Positions 49,700 through 63,014 of a stretch of DNA of 64,000 nt are shown in pieces (positions within the stretch are counted from its first letter, which is position 1; each line of letters begins with the position of its first letter). Position numbers and translations under genes: made by a program. Under the pieces are notes generated by a model, which had not been told where the DNA came from, searched no databases, and worked only from the letters and a program-made list of their open reading frames with translations. The stretch lies in NCBI GenBank assembly GCA_964017155.1, contig OZ024856.1:12072625-12136624 (forward strand). The letters run 5' to 3'. This DNA is from Oasisia sp. SBJ-2009. Taxonomy: Eukaryota; Annelida; Polychaeta; Sabellida; Siboglinidae.

Positions 49700-51065
49700 C
49701 AACGGATTTTTGCAATAAATGTTTGAGATAACCCTTGTTTGGATCGAACACGCAAGTCTACTTTGAAGGTAATATATATGTGTCTAACGAACCACCTGAA
49801 GCTATTGTTTATTGATATTTTCATGAATAACAGAGTGAGCAAGATAGATAGTCTCCTCTTCGCCTTTCGCGTCATATTCATCTCTCTCACGGACGCTTTG
49901 CAAAAGACTTTGTAAAAACACTGTTGTAGAGATATTGCCTTACGCGTAAGACTCCTTCGTTTTTCTTTACTGTTAGTTCCTTCCGTCGTGCTTTCCCACG
50001 GGCACACGGCGAAAATAGCTATCCATGTGTCGTAGAGATGTTGTACCCGGATATGTTTCTCTGTTTGCGACAACGTCAAACAACTATAAATAACTTGGCG
50101 TATTGTTGTCAAGCAAGACACGGGCAGGCATTGTCACGAGGAGCAGAAAGAGGTATAATTAGTTGTGTAAAACTGCTTACAACGATGCGGGATGTGTTAG
50201 ATTTCCGTCACTGAAGCTACGTTTCGCCGGCAGACACACTTACTGCTGTCTTACGGGTATATCTTCAAACCTATACAGAGTCGCAAAATATGGTGAGATA
50301 ATTTCTAGAAATTAACCACTTTTGCAATCAAGATATAGTGGGTCTACTTATCGAGTTAAACTCGCTTTGGTATAATCGCGATTTACTTTGGGACTTACTT
50401 ATCGGACTCACAGGGACGTAAATCAGGTTATCCCAGCCACTGGCTGGTTGACCAATAAACACTGTAATCACGTTCGTAGGGCCAACGAAGGCTCGAAGGG
50501 ATCAGGAAAATGTAGGAGCATGTTTTTTTTAATAGAATGAATGTTCTCTAAACCCAGTTAGCAATTTGCCATTTTGTTGAATCCAGAATCGATTTCACCG
50601 ATATGTTTGCCTAAATGTTATACATCAACGAAACGGCGCAGACTGTTGCAAGTCAGGTAGACTATTTTGTCTTCAAAAGTGCGCTAATGCACAATATTTT
50701 CGTAATATAAATATACCTGGGATGACGTTGAAGTGTGGAACTAAAGCACTGACAGAACATATCTAACCACAACATGACATCAGCAGCTTTATTCTACGTC
50801 AATGGAGCAGACACTTTATTAACTCCGTAAACAGAGACGACGCAATCGGCGTCCACGTGACTGTATTGTTCACATACGTCACAAACACACGACGCGATCA
50901 TTGTTGAAGACCTCGTTCGAATGTGGTCAGCCAGCAACAACGATCCCACCGGCGAACGGGGCGGACACATGAGCCACTTGAAATGCAAAGATACCTAATA
51001 AATCCTAGCTAACTCGTTACTAATGTTGTTATTCTACCAGTTTGTTTAACGTTATTATCTAGGTA
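49700..51065. other. Gene-free interval
   Basis: The minus-strand open frame of 145 codons at 49684-50121 resembles no known family. No repeats are seen. Confidence 0.4.

Positions 51066-51069
<4 letters not shown>

Positions 51070-51141
<72 letters not shown>
51070..51141. repeat. (TA)36 microsatellite
   Basis: About 36 uninterrupted TA units. Confidence 0.95.
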
Positions 51142-51149
<8 letters not shown>

Positions 51150-51478
51150 TCTGGATTAACTATAGGCATTCCTGTTTCTTGTGCCAGCCCGCTCTTTTGA
51201 TATACACTCGGACTGTGCGCTTGCGTCATATGTTCGCACTGTGCGCATGCGTCAGTATATACGAATAACTACCAAAACCGACAAGACAACACCATTAACT
51301 CTAATATATAACACTTCAACAGAGTAATATCATAATCTTAGCTCGAAATGTGGGTGCCCCGACCGTAGAATACGTCAACGGCTGCACTCCACACTCCTGC
51401 AGTGCCTTCACGTGTCCCGTTGTCATGAAATATGCAAATACGGCATACGTGAGCTCTGGATGTCAGTTCTGCAAGAAC

Positions 51479-51534
51479 TGCTTCTTCTTCTTCTTCTTCT
51501 TCTTCTTCTTCTTCTTCTTCTTCTTCTTCTTCTA
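51479..51534. repeat. (CTT)n microsatellite
   Basis: About 18 CTT units, followed by a related T-rich stretch. Confidence 0.95.
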
Positions 51535-51763
51535 AATGTTTTTGTTCTTCTTTTTCTTCTTGTCCTACCGTCTAATCTCAACTTGTTGAGGACACAGACG
51601 GAAGGAAAAATAAAAAACTAGTTTTGTAATTCGGGTACAGTGTGTCAGTAATTAGTGCATGTAAACAGTAATATGCCTACGTTCAAAATAACTAGTTATG
51701 TCTAAAAAGTAGAATAGTCCAAAGTCTAGATAGTGCTCTGAAATGCATCCAAGGTGTTTTGAT

Positions 51764-51958
51764 TTACGATTTGTGTTGAGGGAGGAAGTTCCAAAGTCGA
51801 ATGGCACTTGGGGGAAAAGAATACAAGTGGTAGTTGTATTTGGAATGAGGAATAAGGTAAGACAATAAATTATGCTTTCTAGTGACTATGTCTACGAGAT
51901 AAGATATTGATTTGGTGGTATACCCACTAGGCCATTGGCTAATTGATATATCATGCAT
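51764..51958 (-). mobile_element. LINE 3'-terminal coding fragment
   Basis: The minus-strand frame ends in YHLYSFPPSAIRLWNFLPQ. The pattern FFPxxIRLWNxLP is the characteristic C-terminal end of many non-LTR retrotransposon reverse transcriptases. It differs from the family of the relic at 18500-18718. Confidence 0.75.
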
Positions 51959-51979
51959 GGTTTAACTTTAATTCGTGGG

Positions 51980-53500
51980 TCTAACCGCTACAAATCTTAG
52001 TTTCGCTGTGGTTCTCGGCACATCTTTAGCCGTTGGTTGTTGCGATTCTCATGACGTTACTAACCACTAACTCGTGGTTACAGTAACGTTTCATGACGTC
52101 ATAGACGCATTTGACGGAACGTAAGCCAATCAGCGCATCGAGTAATTCCCGCGGTTTTTGTGACGTTGTATAATAGCGACGACGTTACGTTATCCGTTTA
52201 TAACGTGACGTGCGATGTGCTATTGTGAAGTGTGAGCAGAGGTCTTTCGGTATATTTGTTCCACTTTTTCACACCACCAATCTTTACCGAAATTATTTAG
52301 GGCAATGTAGCAAGGAACATGACAAAGCCTCGAAACGGGGGAAGCTAAGGAATGATCACCCAATTGTTGGTATGGGGGGGGGGGGGGGGCATAAACTGCC
52401 TCAGAAGTCAAGCCATGACTAGCAATTTGTTGCAGTTGTCTATTCTGTATGCTATACATCATTATACATTGCTCTAGTGTGCTAATTACTAGGCCTATAC
52501 ATCGTCAGTTACTATTGTTGACACATTCAGAACAACTCTTAGGTCTGTATACTCTAGACATCCCCTTCTGGGGCTAACCTATTTGTCGAACGTCCTACTA
52601 ATAGCCTATATAACTATGCCTGGTTCATTTTGGGGTAACGGAACAAGTAACCTCTCTATCATGAAACTAATATTGTGGGCTAGCTCCAATTAAAATCGGA
52701 AAACAAAATGATGCCAATGTATATACAGCCTGTTTACCTACGTGGAGAATTGTAAGACGAAGTTTGTTTGTGAAAAACGAAAATCTTAAAAAAAAAAACT
52801 ATAAAAAAATAAGATGGTTGCTCGGTATAGAAAAACTGACTGTGTAGCAGCAGCTAACTTGAATTTAGTTCGATGAACAACACGCAGGTGCAACTGATTA
52901 AGTAGGAGTAAATTAAACGGTGATACATTGCTCACAGTTAGTTAGTATAGTTATATTCTCATACGCCTTCCTAAATGTGGACAAAATGAAAACCAGGCAT
53001 ACATAAATAATATTGTGAATAGGGACACTTTTAGACACGTTTGGTAAAATATCGTTGTCATCGTGAACAATGGCGTCGGAACTAAATTATTCAAATTGAC
53101 GAATTAAACCGGAGCTGTCGCAGTCAAACTATTTCATTTAACCATTTTTTCTTCGGCTGTTGGGATTCTCCTAAACCTCGATTTGTACCCTCAAGAACAG
53201 TAGTATTTAAGCAGCAAATAAATTGCATAGTAAAAATTACCCCGTTCGTCTCAACTATTCGGTTTCGGTCATCTCCCTTCCTTGGTCCTCGCTAAGGACG
53301 GGTTTGGGTGTTTCAACTAGACAGAACTTGGTAAATTCCATGACATACTTTCAACATAGCGGGCTACAAGAACTTTGCCGTGATAAATTAATGACTTGCT
53401 ATCCATGTTGAAATAGCTTGCATCACCCCCGAACAAGCCGGACTTATTCCGAAGAGGGTAATTACTCTCATGTTAAATAGCTATATGAATATAACATTTA
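51980..53500. other. Gene-free interval
   Basis: A poly-G run at 52375-52389 and several short A runs near 52790. No gene is recognised. Confidence 0.45.
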
Positions 53501-53502
53501 CT

Positions 53503-53662
53503 GTGCGTGTGCGTGTTCGTGTGCGTGTGCGTGTGCGTGTGCGTGTGCGTGTGCGTGTGCGTGTGCGTGTGCGTGTGCGTGTGCGTGTGCGTGTGCGTGT
53601 GCGTGTGCGTGTGCGTGTGCGTGTGCGTGTGCGTGTGCGTGTGCGTGTGCGTGTGCGTGTGC
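53503..53662. repeat. (GTGCGT)n hexanucleotide array
   Basis: About 26 copies of GTGCGT with one GTTCGT variant near the left end. It encodes an artificial Val-Arg dipeptide frame. Confidence 0.97.
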
Positions 53663-53859
53663 GCTATAATTTAGTCTCGATTAACCGACTCACGTTCGGC
53701 TGCGTAACTTCGTCGAAAAGACATGAGCATGTGAGGCGCTAAAAAGTGTTGCCACCTCACGGGGAATGGGTAAACGAGTCTACTTTCACTACTTCTGGCA
53801 CATCTCTTTGAAAAATGTTTCGGTTAACGTTAGCCAATGAAATCGTCCACAATGAATGT

Positions 53860-54075
53860 AGTCGGCCTCCGGCTAATTTTGTGTGATTTCAGACATGTGT
53901 TATACATGTAACGTTTAGTATGCGAATGAATCATATTATATTGGGATTTCCACCAGTCGTTCATTTCATCAAATTGAGATGTGTGTATTTGCGCTGTTTC
54001 CACGTCTGACGCAGTAGCGACTGACGAAGTCAATTGCTATAATTTTTTACTTCGACTCCGCTCACTTAGCTGCCT
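53860..54075. repeat. Dispersed repeat family R3, copy 2
   Basis: Matches 29262-29482: GGCCTCCGG, GTGATTTCAG, TATTTGCGCTGTTTCCACG, GACGCAGTAGCGACTG, GAAGTCAATTGCTATAATTT, TTCGACTCCGCTCA. Same orientation, in the gene-free interval. Confidence 0.75.
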
Positions 54076-54079
54076 CTGC

Positions 54080-55690
54080 TGAGACTCGTCAGTCGCTCTT
54101 GACATTGCTTCATCCCACTCTCTCTCCGTCTTCTAAACAAATGATCTTCTTTCTTCCTCTCTCGGTCTTCCCAATGCATGTCTGGCCGCTCTTAATGCTC
54201 GCTCGCACTGGATTCACTTTTAGATATGTGATGATAAATTGTTTTTATTATTTATTTACTATTAATATTTTATATTTTATTGTTTTGCTCTGATATGCAA
54301 ATTATATTTCAGTTTATACTTATTGTATTTTTAATGAAATTTGTTTTTACTCTACTGTCTTGTAAGGTAAGACAGCCGAAAGTTACTCTTTTTTCTCAAG
54401 CATCACAATAGAATTTCCCCAATAAAGGTATTTTGATTTGATTTGATTGTAATGCCTCAATCAATGAAACTAAAGTTTAAAAAACGCTTCATGCTACAGC
54501 GTACGTAATCAGGAATCACAGGAATCACATAAAAGAGTTTTCACCCTTCACGAGGAAATAATTGTGGTTGGCGATTCTTTACTTGTCCCGCCACCTTTCG
54601 GATCATTGTGAACTAAATTGGCTAAATAGTTTGATATAATCCGACAGACGGCGGGAAATGAAAAGGTCACAACGGATGGTTGTCCCTGACTTACGTAAAC
54701 TGTGACTACGGTAGCTGCTACCATTCCAAATGGTGGCTTATGTGAACATTAAAAGGTAAACCTTTGTTTGCACCGAAGTGTTAATTGCACAACTTCAGCG
54801 TTAACCGTTAAAGACACTGTTTTTGTTTCTTCAGAGTTGTTTATAAACAAACCTCTACACTGTAAACTTTGGTCGTCGCCGATCTGCTCTGACCTCGGCT
54901 CGGATGCGGACCGACCGAACTGTCACAGTATGCCATTCTTTCACGCATAACCTATGCCAGTGTTGGATGATTAGACACAACCCTGATTTGTTATATGTAT
55001 GAGGATATTGACTTTGCAGGGGCAATATCTAATTTATTGTTATCTAGGACGTGGTGAAGCAGTTGCCGGTAGCGGGCGATATTATAGTATGTTCATGATA
55101 CACCGCGTACGGTAACCGTGACATATCGTGGACGCCTTATGCACGTACACAATAACACGATATTAAGGCACATACTACATCAAGTGCAGGTATATAGATG
55201 TGAACAGGTATATATGTGCAATACTGTTAACAGTGCAATTGATTTTAAGAACGTATCGCTTGGTTATTCTGAGAGATTGAAGGGACGGGTCCTGTGACTG
55301 TTGAACTACACACGCTAATTATTTTAATAATTTCACTTTTATTTACTTAATAAGGCTTATTTATCGTATATTTATGACGTTTTTAGACGATAATGACTTT
55401 ACAAACTGTTGTATTGTGAAACCAAACTTTATAGCATATTCTAACTTAAAAATTCTTGATTTATTATTATAAATTATATACTACATGTAATGCTATTACT
55501 TTAATTAAATATGTGTGTATATACATTTATGCATTATACTTTTCATGTGATCAACAACATTTTACATCTGTAAATTGTGTATAGTCACATATTTTGTTTA
55601 ACATATGACACACTTGTTTTGTTTACACTTGTTTTCTGTATTATTTTTGAAGACACGACTCTCATGTGCTTGGTGTGTTGTCCGCAGGTG
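54080..55690. other. Upstream flank of DNAJC4 copy B
   Basis: AT-rich. It should contain the promoter and a noncoding first exon, because the coding exon follows an acceptor (TTGTCCGCAG at 55687). Neither can be placed from the sequence. Confidence 0.4.
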
Positions 55691-58600
55691 ATGTTGTTGT
55701 TGCTGGAGGTGAGGACCGCCCGGTGTGCCTCATGTCTCCACTCAGTGAGGACCGGCTGGCTGCTCCACTCCCTCGCCAGGTCAGTAGTCACGTCACTACT
55801 TCCTCAGGGGTAGAAATAGTGGTAGTCGTGTAGTTCAAGGACTACCATAACCTTGGTCGGACTACGAAAAATTATGACAGCAGTACTGTGTGTTAGTCCA
55901 ATGAACTACCACAACATTTTGGGAATATTTTTCTAATTTTGTGTTTGTCATGTTATTTTTAATTAAAATGTACCATATGACTACAACATATATCTGAGGA
56001 CTACCAGATTTCTCAACTAAGTAGTCCTGCTGACTACCAGAAATTCTGGAGTTATTTCTACCCCTGTTCCTTTATTAGAATGAATACAAATCTCCAGAGT
56101 TCATTTTATGCTCATTCAGTATTTCCCCTGAATAAAATTATGAGCGATGTGGTAGGGTGGTATGAGCGAGCTCTGAACGCATGATGTGCACTATGTAGGT
56201 CCTGGGGAATGGAACTATTTTTAAAACTACCTTAAAAATAGTGCATCCTGAAGGGTGTTTTAACCAATTTCCTTGTATATAGACAGGAGGCAAATGGATA
56301 ACTACAAGTACATTGCAGCATGTTTATAACAAGAAATAGCATATTTTGAGCGAGGTGGCTTGGAAAAAGAGCAAGATGGCCCACCTTGCTCATCATATAG
56401 CAGGGGAAACACTGCTCATTTGGCAAGGACTGAATTTACAAGGCCCTGTGCCTTTTTCAATTATTTACCATTGTTGTGTCTGTGATAATTTTCAGCTTTT
56501 GTTTGGGAGGTTATAGTCACAATCACGATGGTCTCTGCTTGTTGCTAATTTTGCCATGTGTGACTTTATGATTAATTAAATTAATTGTACTCCCGTAGTT
56601 CAGGCAGGGTTCTGATTGTAAGATCAACTCAGTTCCCAGGTGGTCATATCTTGGTCCATAGACTCTAATTTAATAATAACAGTATATAATATATTCTGTC
56701 TTTTTATTCCAGTTGTAAGAAACCAGTGGTTTCTTACAACTATATATACATGTCAACCTGTCCAGTATACTAATATCTTGGTATTTCTCACAGCCGGCAG
56801 ATACACCAGTCAAGTGCAGTAGCAGCGAAGAAGACTCACTACGAGCGACTGGGAGTGAAAAAGAATGCGACACAAACCGAAATAAAAGATGCTTTTCTGA
56901 AAATATCAAAAGAGGTACGTAAGCGAGCTGGGTTAAAATTATGCAGCAATGTTACACATAAATATTTTCTCCATGGCTGAATGCTTCCCAGATAAGACGT
57001 ATTCGAATGACATGGTTATCAAATGTGACTATCAGTGAATTATTAAAGAACTACTGCAAGGCTACTGATGACCCATGCTAACACTTTGTCAACTGCTTTG
57101 TCATATGGTTTAGTTCAGGAGGGTTATCTCAATGCCATTTTCTTGTTGTTAGTGTCAGTGTTAACATGAAAGAGGACGTTTGTCTAGCAGTAGCAGGTGG
57201 AATGAACAAGGATCAAGTCTCAAATTTGGAAGTGATAGAGAGAGCGTAGATATTTATCTTTATTGTTACATAACAGAGTCACAGATACTCGTAATGTTAT
57301 GTTGTAGACAAGAATGAGATAACTCAGAAGCGTAAGTACCAGCGCTCAGAGAAATTATCATTATTTTGGCTGATTGGTTGTTTTAATGACAAAACATTTA
57401 TTCTAACTAATTTTTTTTTTTAACTGCACATCATTATTATATAAACAAATTGACCTTAGGTTAAATGTGGAGCATTGCCAATGATTCTTGTAATTTTTTT
57501 CAAGATATTGACGTACTACACCTGTTCATGTTGCCAGCCACTGGCCGTTTTAACTGACTAGTTCACAAACAACACTGAATATTTTGAATCAACTCAAAAT
57601 TACTTAAGTTAAGCCTACTTTTCTTTTTTCAGCAGGGCTGACATTTTAATCAGTCAAAATGTATATATTCATACTATAGGCATGTACAGTGTTATTATCC
57701 TACAATATTTTTTCGTTTTATAATTTTACCAGCTATTCTAACTAGTAACAATTTCATATAATAGTTACGTATTTATGCTACGTTACGTAGTTTTGCTTTC
57801 ATATAGAGTTTGACTAATATACATTTGTGAATTGCTTTATTAGTCTTAATGTTCTTATTGTAGTTTTCAGTTGCTATGGCTGCCAGAGAATAAACTGTTA
57901 TAATTATTATTATTAAAAGCAATGTTCAGTGAAATAGAGAGCTCTGCTTTTTGCACTAGAGTACGTCTTTGGTGCAGTAGCACAAGTACAACTATTAGGA
58001 TTGCCTTTGTTACAATGTTTTGATCTGAAGTTCACCAGAACAATGACTTCTGAGGAATTTAATCTTAAATTCATAAGAATGTTGGCCTCTTGAAAATGTC
58101 TCAATATAAAATTTATCTGCCTAAAAATAAAGTAATAAAGTGTTAGTAACACTAACTAAAATAACTACATCACCAGTAGATGGATCAAAGACCAGTAATT
58201 CTAGGAGGGGAATTAACATAGAAACACAGTATTATGCAGAGACATTTGTCTATCATTTGGACAGGTAAAACCAATGTAAATATTTCATTGGACAGGTGGT
58301 GGAAAAAGCGAAAAAGGTCTTCAAAATGCATAGATATTGTCATGGGTATTACATAATATTATGTGTTTGTAGTTTATTTTAGGTCATAGAACACATCTCA
58401 ACTGGCATCTATGTATATGAGTTAACACTAACACCCATGTGTCCACACAAAAAATGTTTGATTGCCAAAATGGTTTCCTGCCATTTTCTTCTCTGTTTTA
58501 TGTTTCGATTGCATAGAAAGAGACGAGTGGACCTCGGCACCGGGGAGAAGATGCACTTATAATGCTCCAAAGTTGGCATATTAATATATAAATGATTCAC

Positions 58601-61600
58601 TTGTTCCTTTCAGATTCATCCTGACATGAACCCAGATGATCCCAACAACCATGACAAGTTTGTGAAGCTGAACGAGGCATACATGGTACTGAGTAATGTT
58701 TTGGCAAAGAGGGAATACGACTCGTCGGTAGCACGCGCATTGTTTGAGCAACAGAGAAGAGCGAGTACTATGCATGGAGCTCACTCAGCTGGCAGTTCCC
58801 ACGCTCCTGGCTCGAACGCAGCAAAGCCAGGCTACGAGTAAGACCCCCTTGTGAATTGTAAATGTCACGTATCTAGTATACCTTGATTGCCGCAAAGTCG
58901 TGGCACGAATCTTGTAGTTAGAAGGGTTTCAGTGTCACTGATAACAGATGCTTTGTTTAATTCCAATACCCATAGTTTATGTGTGAACAGTGTGAGATAG
59001 TGAGCATTACACTGTGGGGGTGCTAATGACCGTGTCTGCATGTGTCCCTGTGGATATGTGTTATTGTCAAGAAATTGAAACATGAATTAAGATGACCTAA
59101 AAAGTAATTTTTCTGGGAGCAACTACTATATTTGGCATCTACCAAATCAATGTTGGAAATTGCGTCATTTATTTGTGCTATAATTACTACATTACACTGT
59201 AGGTTAAGAATGAAGTAAAAATAAAAACAGGAAAACCATTTTGATCGTCTGTTGCTAGTAATATATAAAATGTTATCTTACTAACGTCAAATATCGATAT
59301 ATATATGTATATAACAGAGATAAATGAGATATAGTTATATGCACCAGTTGCCTTTTGAGGCAACTGTCTTCACTGGAATGTGTCTGTTCAGTGAGGACGA
59401 TGCTCAGCCGTTCTATGACGAGACTCTGTGGCACATGCGAGACAAGAGCAAGGACTACAATGCCTTCTACCCTGAGGACTCCTACTACGGGGTGAAGGGG
59501 GTCAAGCGCATGTCCAACCGGGCCGGACTCATCGGCTGTGCCATCATCATGGTCATTGGCATGACTGGCTTCTACGTCGCACTCAGGTTTGTATTGGCCA
59601 CTTGAGGTGGTGCCACTCACTCAAAAGACCAGCAAACCTTCTCTCATAGGAACGAAGAACAATCCTTGCAAAGACCTCATACGATCAGCACCTCCCTTGC
59701 CTGACCAGCAATCCTTCCTAGTATGACCGTACACTTCACTTGTTTAACCAACAAAGCTCTATTATATAACCAACATCGTTTGACCAACAAACCTCTATTA
59801 TATGACCAACATTGTTTGACCAACGAAGCTCTATTATATAACCAACATTGTTTGACCAACAAAGCTCTATTATATGACCAACATTGTTTGACCAACAAAG
59901 CTCTATTATATAACCAACATTGTTTGACCAACAAAGCTCTATTATATAACCAACATTGTTTGACCAACAAACCTCTATTATATGACCAACATTGTGTGAC
60001 CAACAAAGCTCTATTATATAACCAACATTGTTTGACCAACAAACCTCTATTATATGACAAACATTGTTTGACCAACAAACCTCTATTATATGACCAACAT
60101 TGTTTGACCAACAAACCTCTATTATATGACCAACATTGTTTGACCAACAAATCTCTATTAAATGACCAACATTGTATGACCAACAAACCTCTATTATATG
60201 ACCAACAAACCTATTATATGGCCATCAAACTCCATTCCTATTACCACTAAACGTCACTCGCATTGTTTTTTGGCTTTAATACCCAAGTCATTAATGCAAA
60301 TACAGCTGAATATTTTTGGGATTTCAATTTTTCATCAACTAAACTGGTCTGGTACATATTATCCTCATTTTGGAATTTCAAAATGTCACGTTTAGGTGGA
60401 AGTTGTTAAGCATCTGATGATTCTGATCGAGTCATTTCACCGTCCCTGTTTTAGTGAGAGTCATCCCCGTGGTCGCTCACCTGTGACTCGCAATTCAGAG
60501 ATGTGAGTTGAAGGAATTAGCTACTAAATGTAGTGTTTCTTGGTACATTCTGTCTGAGTCGCACTGTAGTCACAAAAGTAAGGCATCATCTCCGAATGTC
60601 AGTGTCCAGTATCAAACGCAATTAATTTAGTTTGGCATTAGTGCACTAAAAGAAATGTTTTTAAATATGTGAATATTATTATTTTCATATTCTGTGAATT
60701 TGCATTAATTTTTATAATGACAAGGTTAGGATTAGTTTGTGAAACTACTTCAAAACTTAATCAAAATACAGAGTAAGAGCTACAGTGTTTTGTTTGGTGT
60801 GGCCAGTTTTGTAAGCACGTATAATTCCTGAATTCACGATGCTATTCTGCAGATGGACCACATAAAACACACTTTGGCTCTGTAAAATGAATAACGAAAT
60901 GGTGCCATCAGTTTATCCATTGCACGATCAAAGTAAGGCTGCTCTAAAAGTCTGAAACTATAAACAGTGATGGCTGATCCTAAAACAAAATTGCTTCTGA
61001 ATCCCCCTCCCCAAATGAAAGTAATTACGTTTGATATCTTGACATTGTGAGATGATCCCTAAGACTTCAGACATCAACATTGTGAGATGATCCCTAAGAC
61101 TTCTGGTCAACGTCAGGGGATTGATAACGGAATGATTTTGTATGCTATTCATGGGAAAATTGGTCAATGAAGTCCAGCTGTCCCTAGGGTCAGAGGTCAG
61201 CTTTCCTTGGGGTCAGATGTCGCCTGTCCTTAGGGTCAAAGGTCAATACATTTTGTGTGTGCTTAGGTTAGTCAACTAAACTTTATTACCAAGTGATATT
61301 TTGATGTGTGTGTTTGACATAAAACATTAACTGGACAATGGGTGTATTGGTTTCTGGTGTGCAAATTTATTGGCTGATACAGCCATAATACACAGTAGTT
61401 AGTTCCATGTACATATTTATGTACACACTGTCAATGGTCCAGTCATCACCAGCGAAACAAATGCACCCAGGTGCTTCAGCTGTATGTGTGATTCTTCTTT
61501 CTTGTTTTATAACTGCTGTGAAATGAGTGTTTGTTGTTGTTATTAAAATACATCAGGAGACCATTTCAGTAACACGATGAGCTGATGAAGGAATCCATTT

Positions 61601-62669
61601 TAAAGCAGAATCTATTGTTAAATGTCACTGGAATTTTTCTTAAAAAAAACCTTTGGGGAAACTTTCTGTGACACACAAGCAGAAGTACCCAGGCCACATC
61701 TGCTGATGTTTGCAGGATAATGCAAGGAATGGAATCACGATAAATTTAAATGAGCAAAATTGGGCTTTTCAGCTGATACCGATGTAATTGAAATGGTGCC
61801 CAGGTTGCGTGATGCACAAAGGTAACACGGTGTGGTTGTCACTGTGGACATCTTGTTGCAGATTCTCCACAAATAAAGTAAAGGAAGTGAAAGAAAAAGT
61901 GGACCAGGTGAATATTGGTTACTTGGAAGAGGCCCGTGCCAGAGCCAGGTATGTGTGCTCCCACAGTCGTCTAGGTATACTCAGACAGTCGCTACGGACT
62001 ATCCGTGGTTTATGTCAAGAGGTTTAACTAAAAAAATGGGGTGCGGCTTTAATTAGGGGTGCGGCTAAAAATATAGGATTTACGGTAGTTAACATCGCCA
62101 CGTGGAGCAGTATACAAACTGCAGCACTTAGTTGTTTCCTCAGGTTGTTGTACAGACTCTGTGGCAGTCAAGGAATAACTCCACATTTGTGGGAGTGTGA
62201 ATGGGTATACAAGTTATCAGTTACAAATTGTAATAATTGAGGAAAGTAATATTTTTTAAACTCAATAAATTTCACGGTTGGGAGTATTGTTGGGTAGTCA
62301 GTCAGTCGTTTGTGGAGGATGTGAGGAATGGGAGAGATTGGGTTATGAAGCAGTCCGAGGGAAATGGGTTCGACAGACAGAGTGGGACAGTTCAGGTTTC
62401 TCTTCAGGCCCTGGTTTGACCAGGAGGCTCCATTTCGTCATTACAGTACCTAAAATGTGTTTCAACTGATTCCCAACGTAGCGACCTGCTCACCACTCAG
62501 TTATCCCAGGAAGGAAACAAATTAGCTTACTGATTGATATATAAATGTGCGGGAACTTTGCTTTCTGTTTCGCTACAGACAACACGGCAATGTGAGGCAG
62601 CTTGAGATAATGGCCGCCCGGTTGGAAGCGGACTCAAAAGCGCGACAAGCGGCAATTGATGAAGACTGA
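55691..62669 (+). CDS. DNAJC4: DnaJ homolog subfamily C member 4-like protein, copy B
   Basis: Membrane-anchored J-domain co-chaperone. Exons: 55691-55779, 56794-56914, 58614-58837, 59392-59586, 61862-61948, 62579-62669; borders are GT/AG and 268 residues result. J domain from THYERLGV (residue 44), HPD at 72-74 at the start of exon 3, then KLNEAYMVLSN. Linker with KDYNAFYPEDSYYGVKGVKR; one hydrophobic segment at about 187-208; tail with YLEEARARAR, matching the vertebrate DNAJC4 tail. Exons 4 of copies A and B are both 195 bp, and all five intron phases agree, so the pair arose by gene duplication including introns. Both frames are intact. The ATG is the first after the acceptor and gives an N-terminus like that of copy A (MLLLLE versus MLSLLE). 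Confidence 0.92.
55805..56066. mobile_element. hAT-like MITE in intron 1 of DNAJC4 copy B
   Basis: CAGGGGTAGAAATA at the left and TATTTCTACCCCTG at the right are perfect 14-bp inverted repeats. CAGGGG termini are typical of hAT elements. TTCCT flanks both sides as a possible partial target duplication. The element begins 25 bases after the exon 1 donor. Confidence 0.8.
56915..58613. other. Intron 2 of DNAJC4 copy B
   Basis: AT-rich; nothing recognised apart from short A/T runs. The other long introns of this gene (58838-59391, 60222-61861, 61949-62578) are also plain. Confidence 0.45.
59739..60221. repeat. 36-bp minisatellite in intron 4 of DNAJC4 copy B
   Basis: TGACCAAC recurs at exact 36-bp steps from 59781 to 60177, with an earlier variant at 59745, about 13 copies. 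The unit is TGACCAACAAAGCTCTATTA followed by TATAACCAACATTGTT, and is itself two related halves. It starts about 150 bases after the exon 4 donor. Because 36 is divisible by three, open frames appear on both strands and are not genes. Confidence 0.95.
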
Positions 62670-62789
62670 TTACCTCAACTACATCTGACGGCCATGTTGA
62701 GTGGTGGCGCAACTGCAAACTATTGTCTTTATTTCTGTTGTATATTTGTACCATATACATTGTTGAATCACTGTAAGAAACGACAGAGT

Positions 62790-62795
62790 ATTAAA
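62790..62795 (+). promoter_or_regulatory. Probable polyadenylation signal of DNAJC4 copy B
   Basis: ATTAAA, 121 bases after the stop codon and followed by a GT-rich stretch (GTGTTGGTGACTC). Confidence 0.55.
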
Positions 62796-62907
62796 GTGTC
62801 TCTCTATGAGGGACTGTGTTGGTGACTCAGGCACTCTTGTTGTGTATTTCTAGGGCAGTTGTCTTGCTTTTTAATATAGATCATTTTGGCATACAAGTGT
62901 ATGTGTG

Positions 62908-62952
<45 letters not shown>

Positions 62953-62956
62953 TATA

Positions 62957-62994
<38 letters not shown>

Positions 62995-63014
62995 TAAATA
63001 TATATATATACACA
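62908..63014. repeat. (TA)n microsatellite
   Basis: Interrupted TA tract of about 100 bases. Confidence 0.95.

Noticed and set aside
59677..60250. Open frames of 169-175 codons on both strands
   Set aside because: 36-bp array divisible by three; intronic in DNAJC4 copy B.
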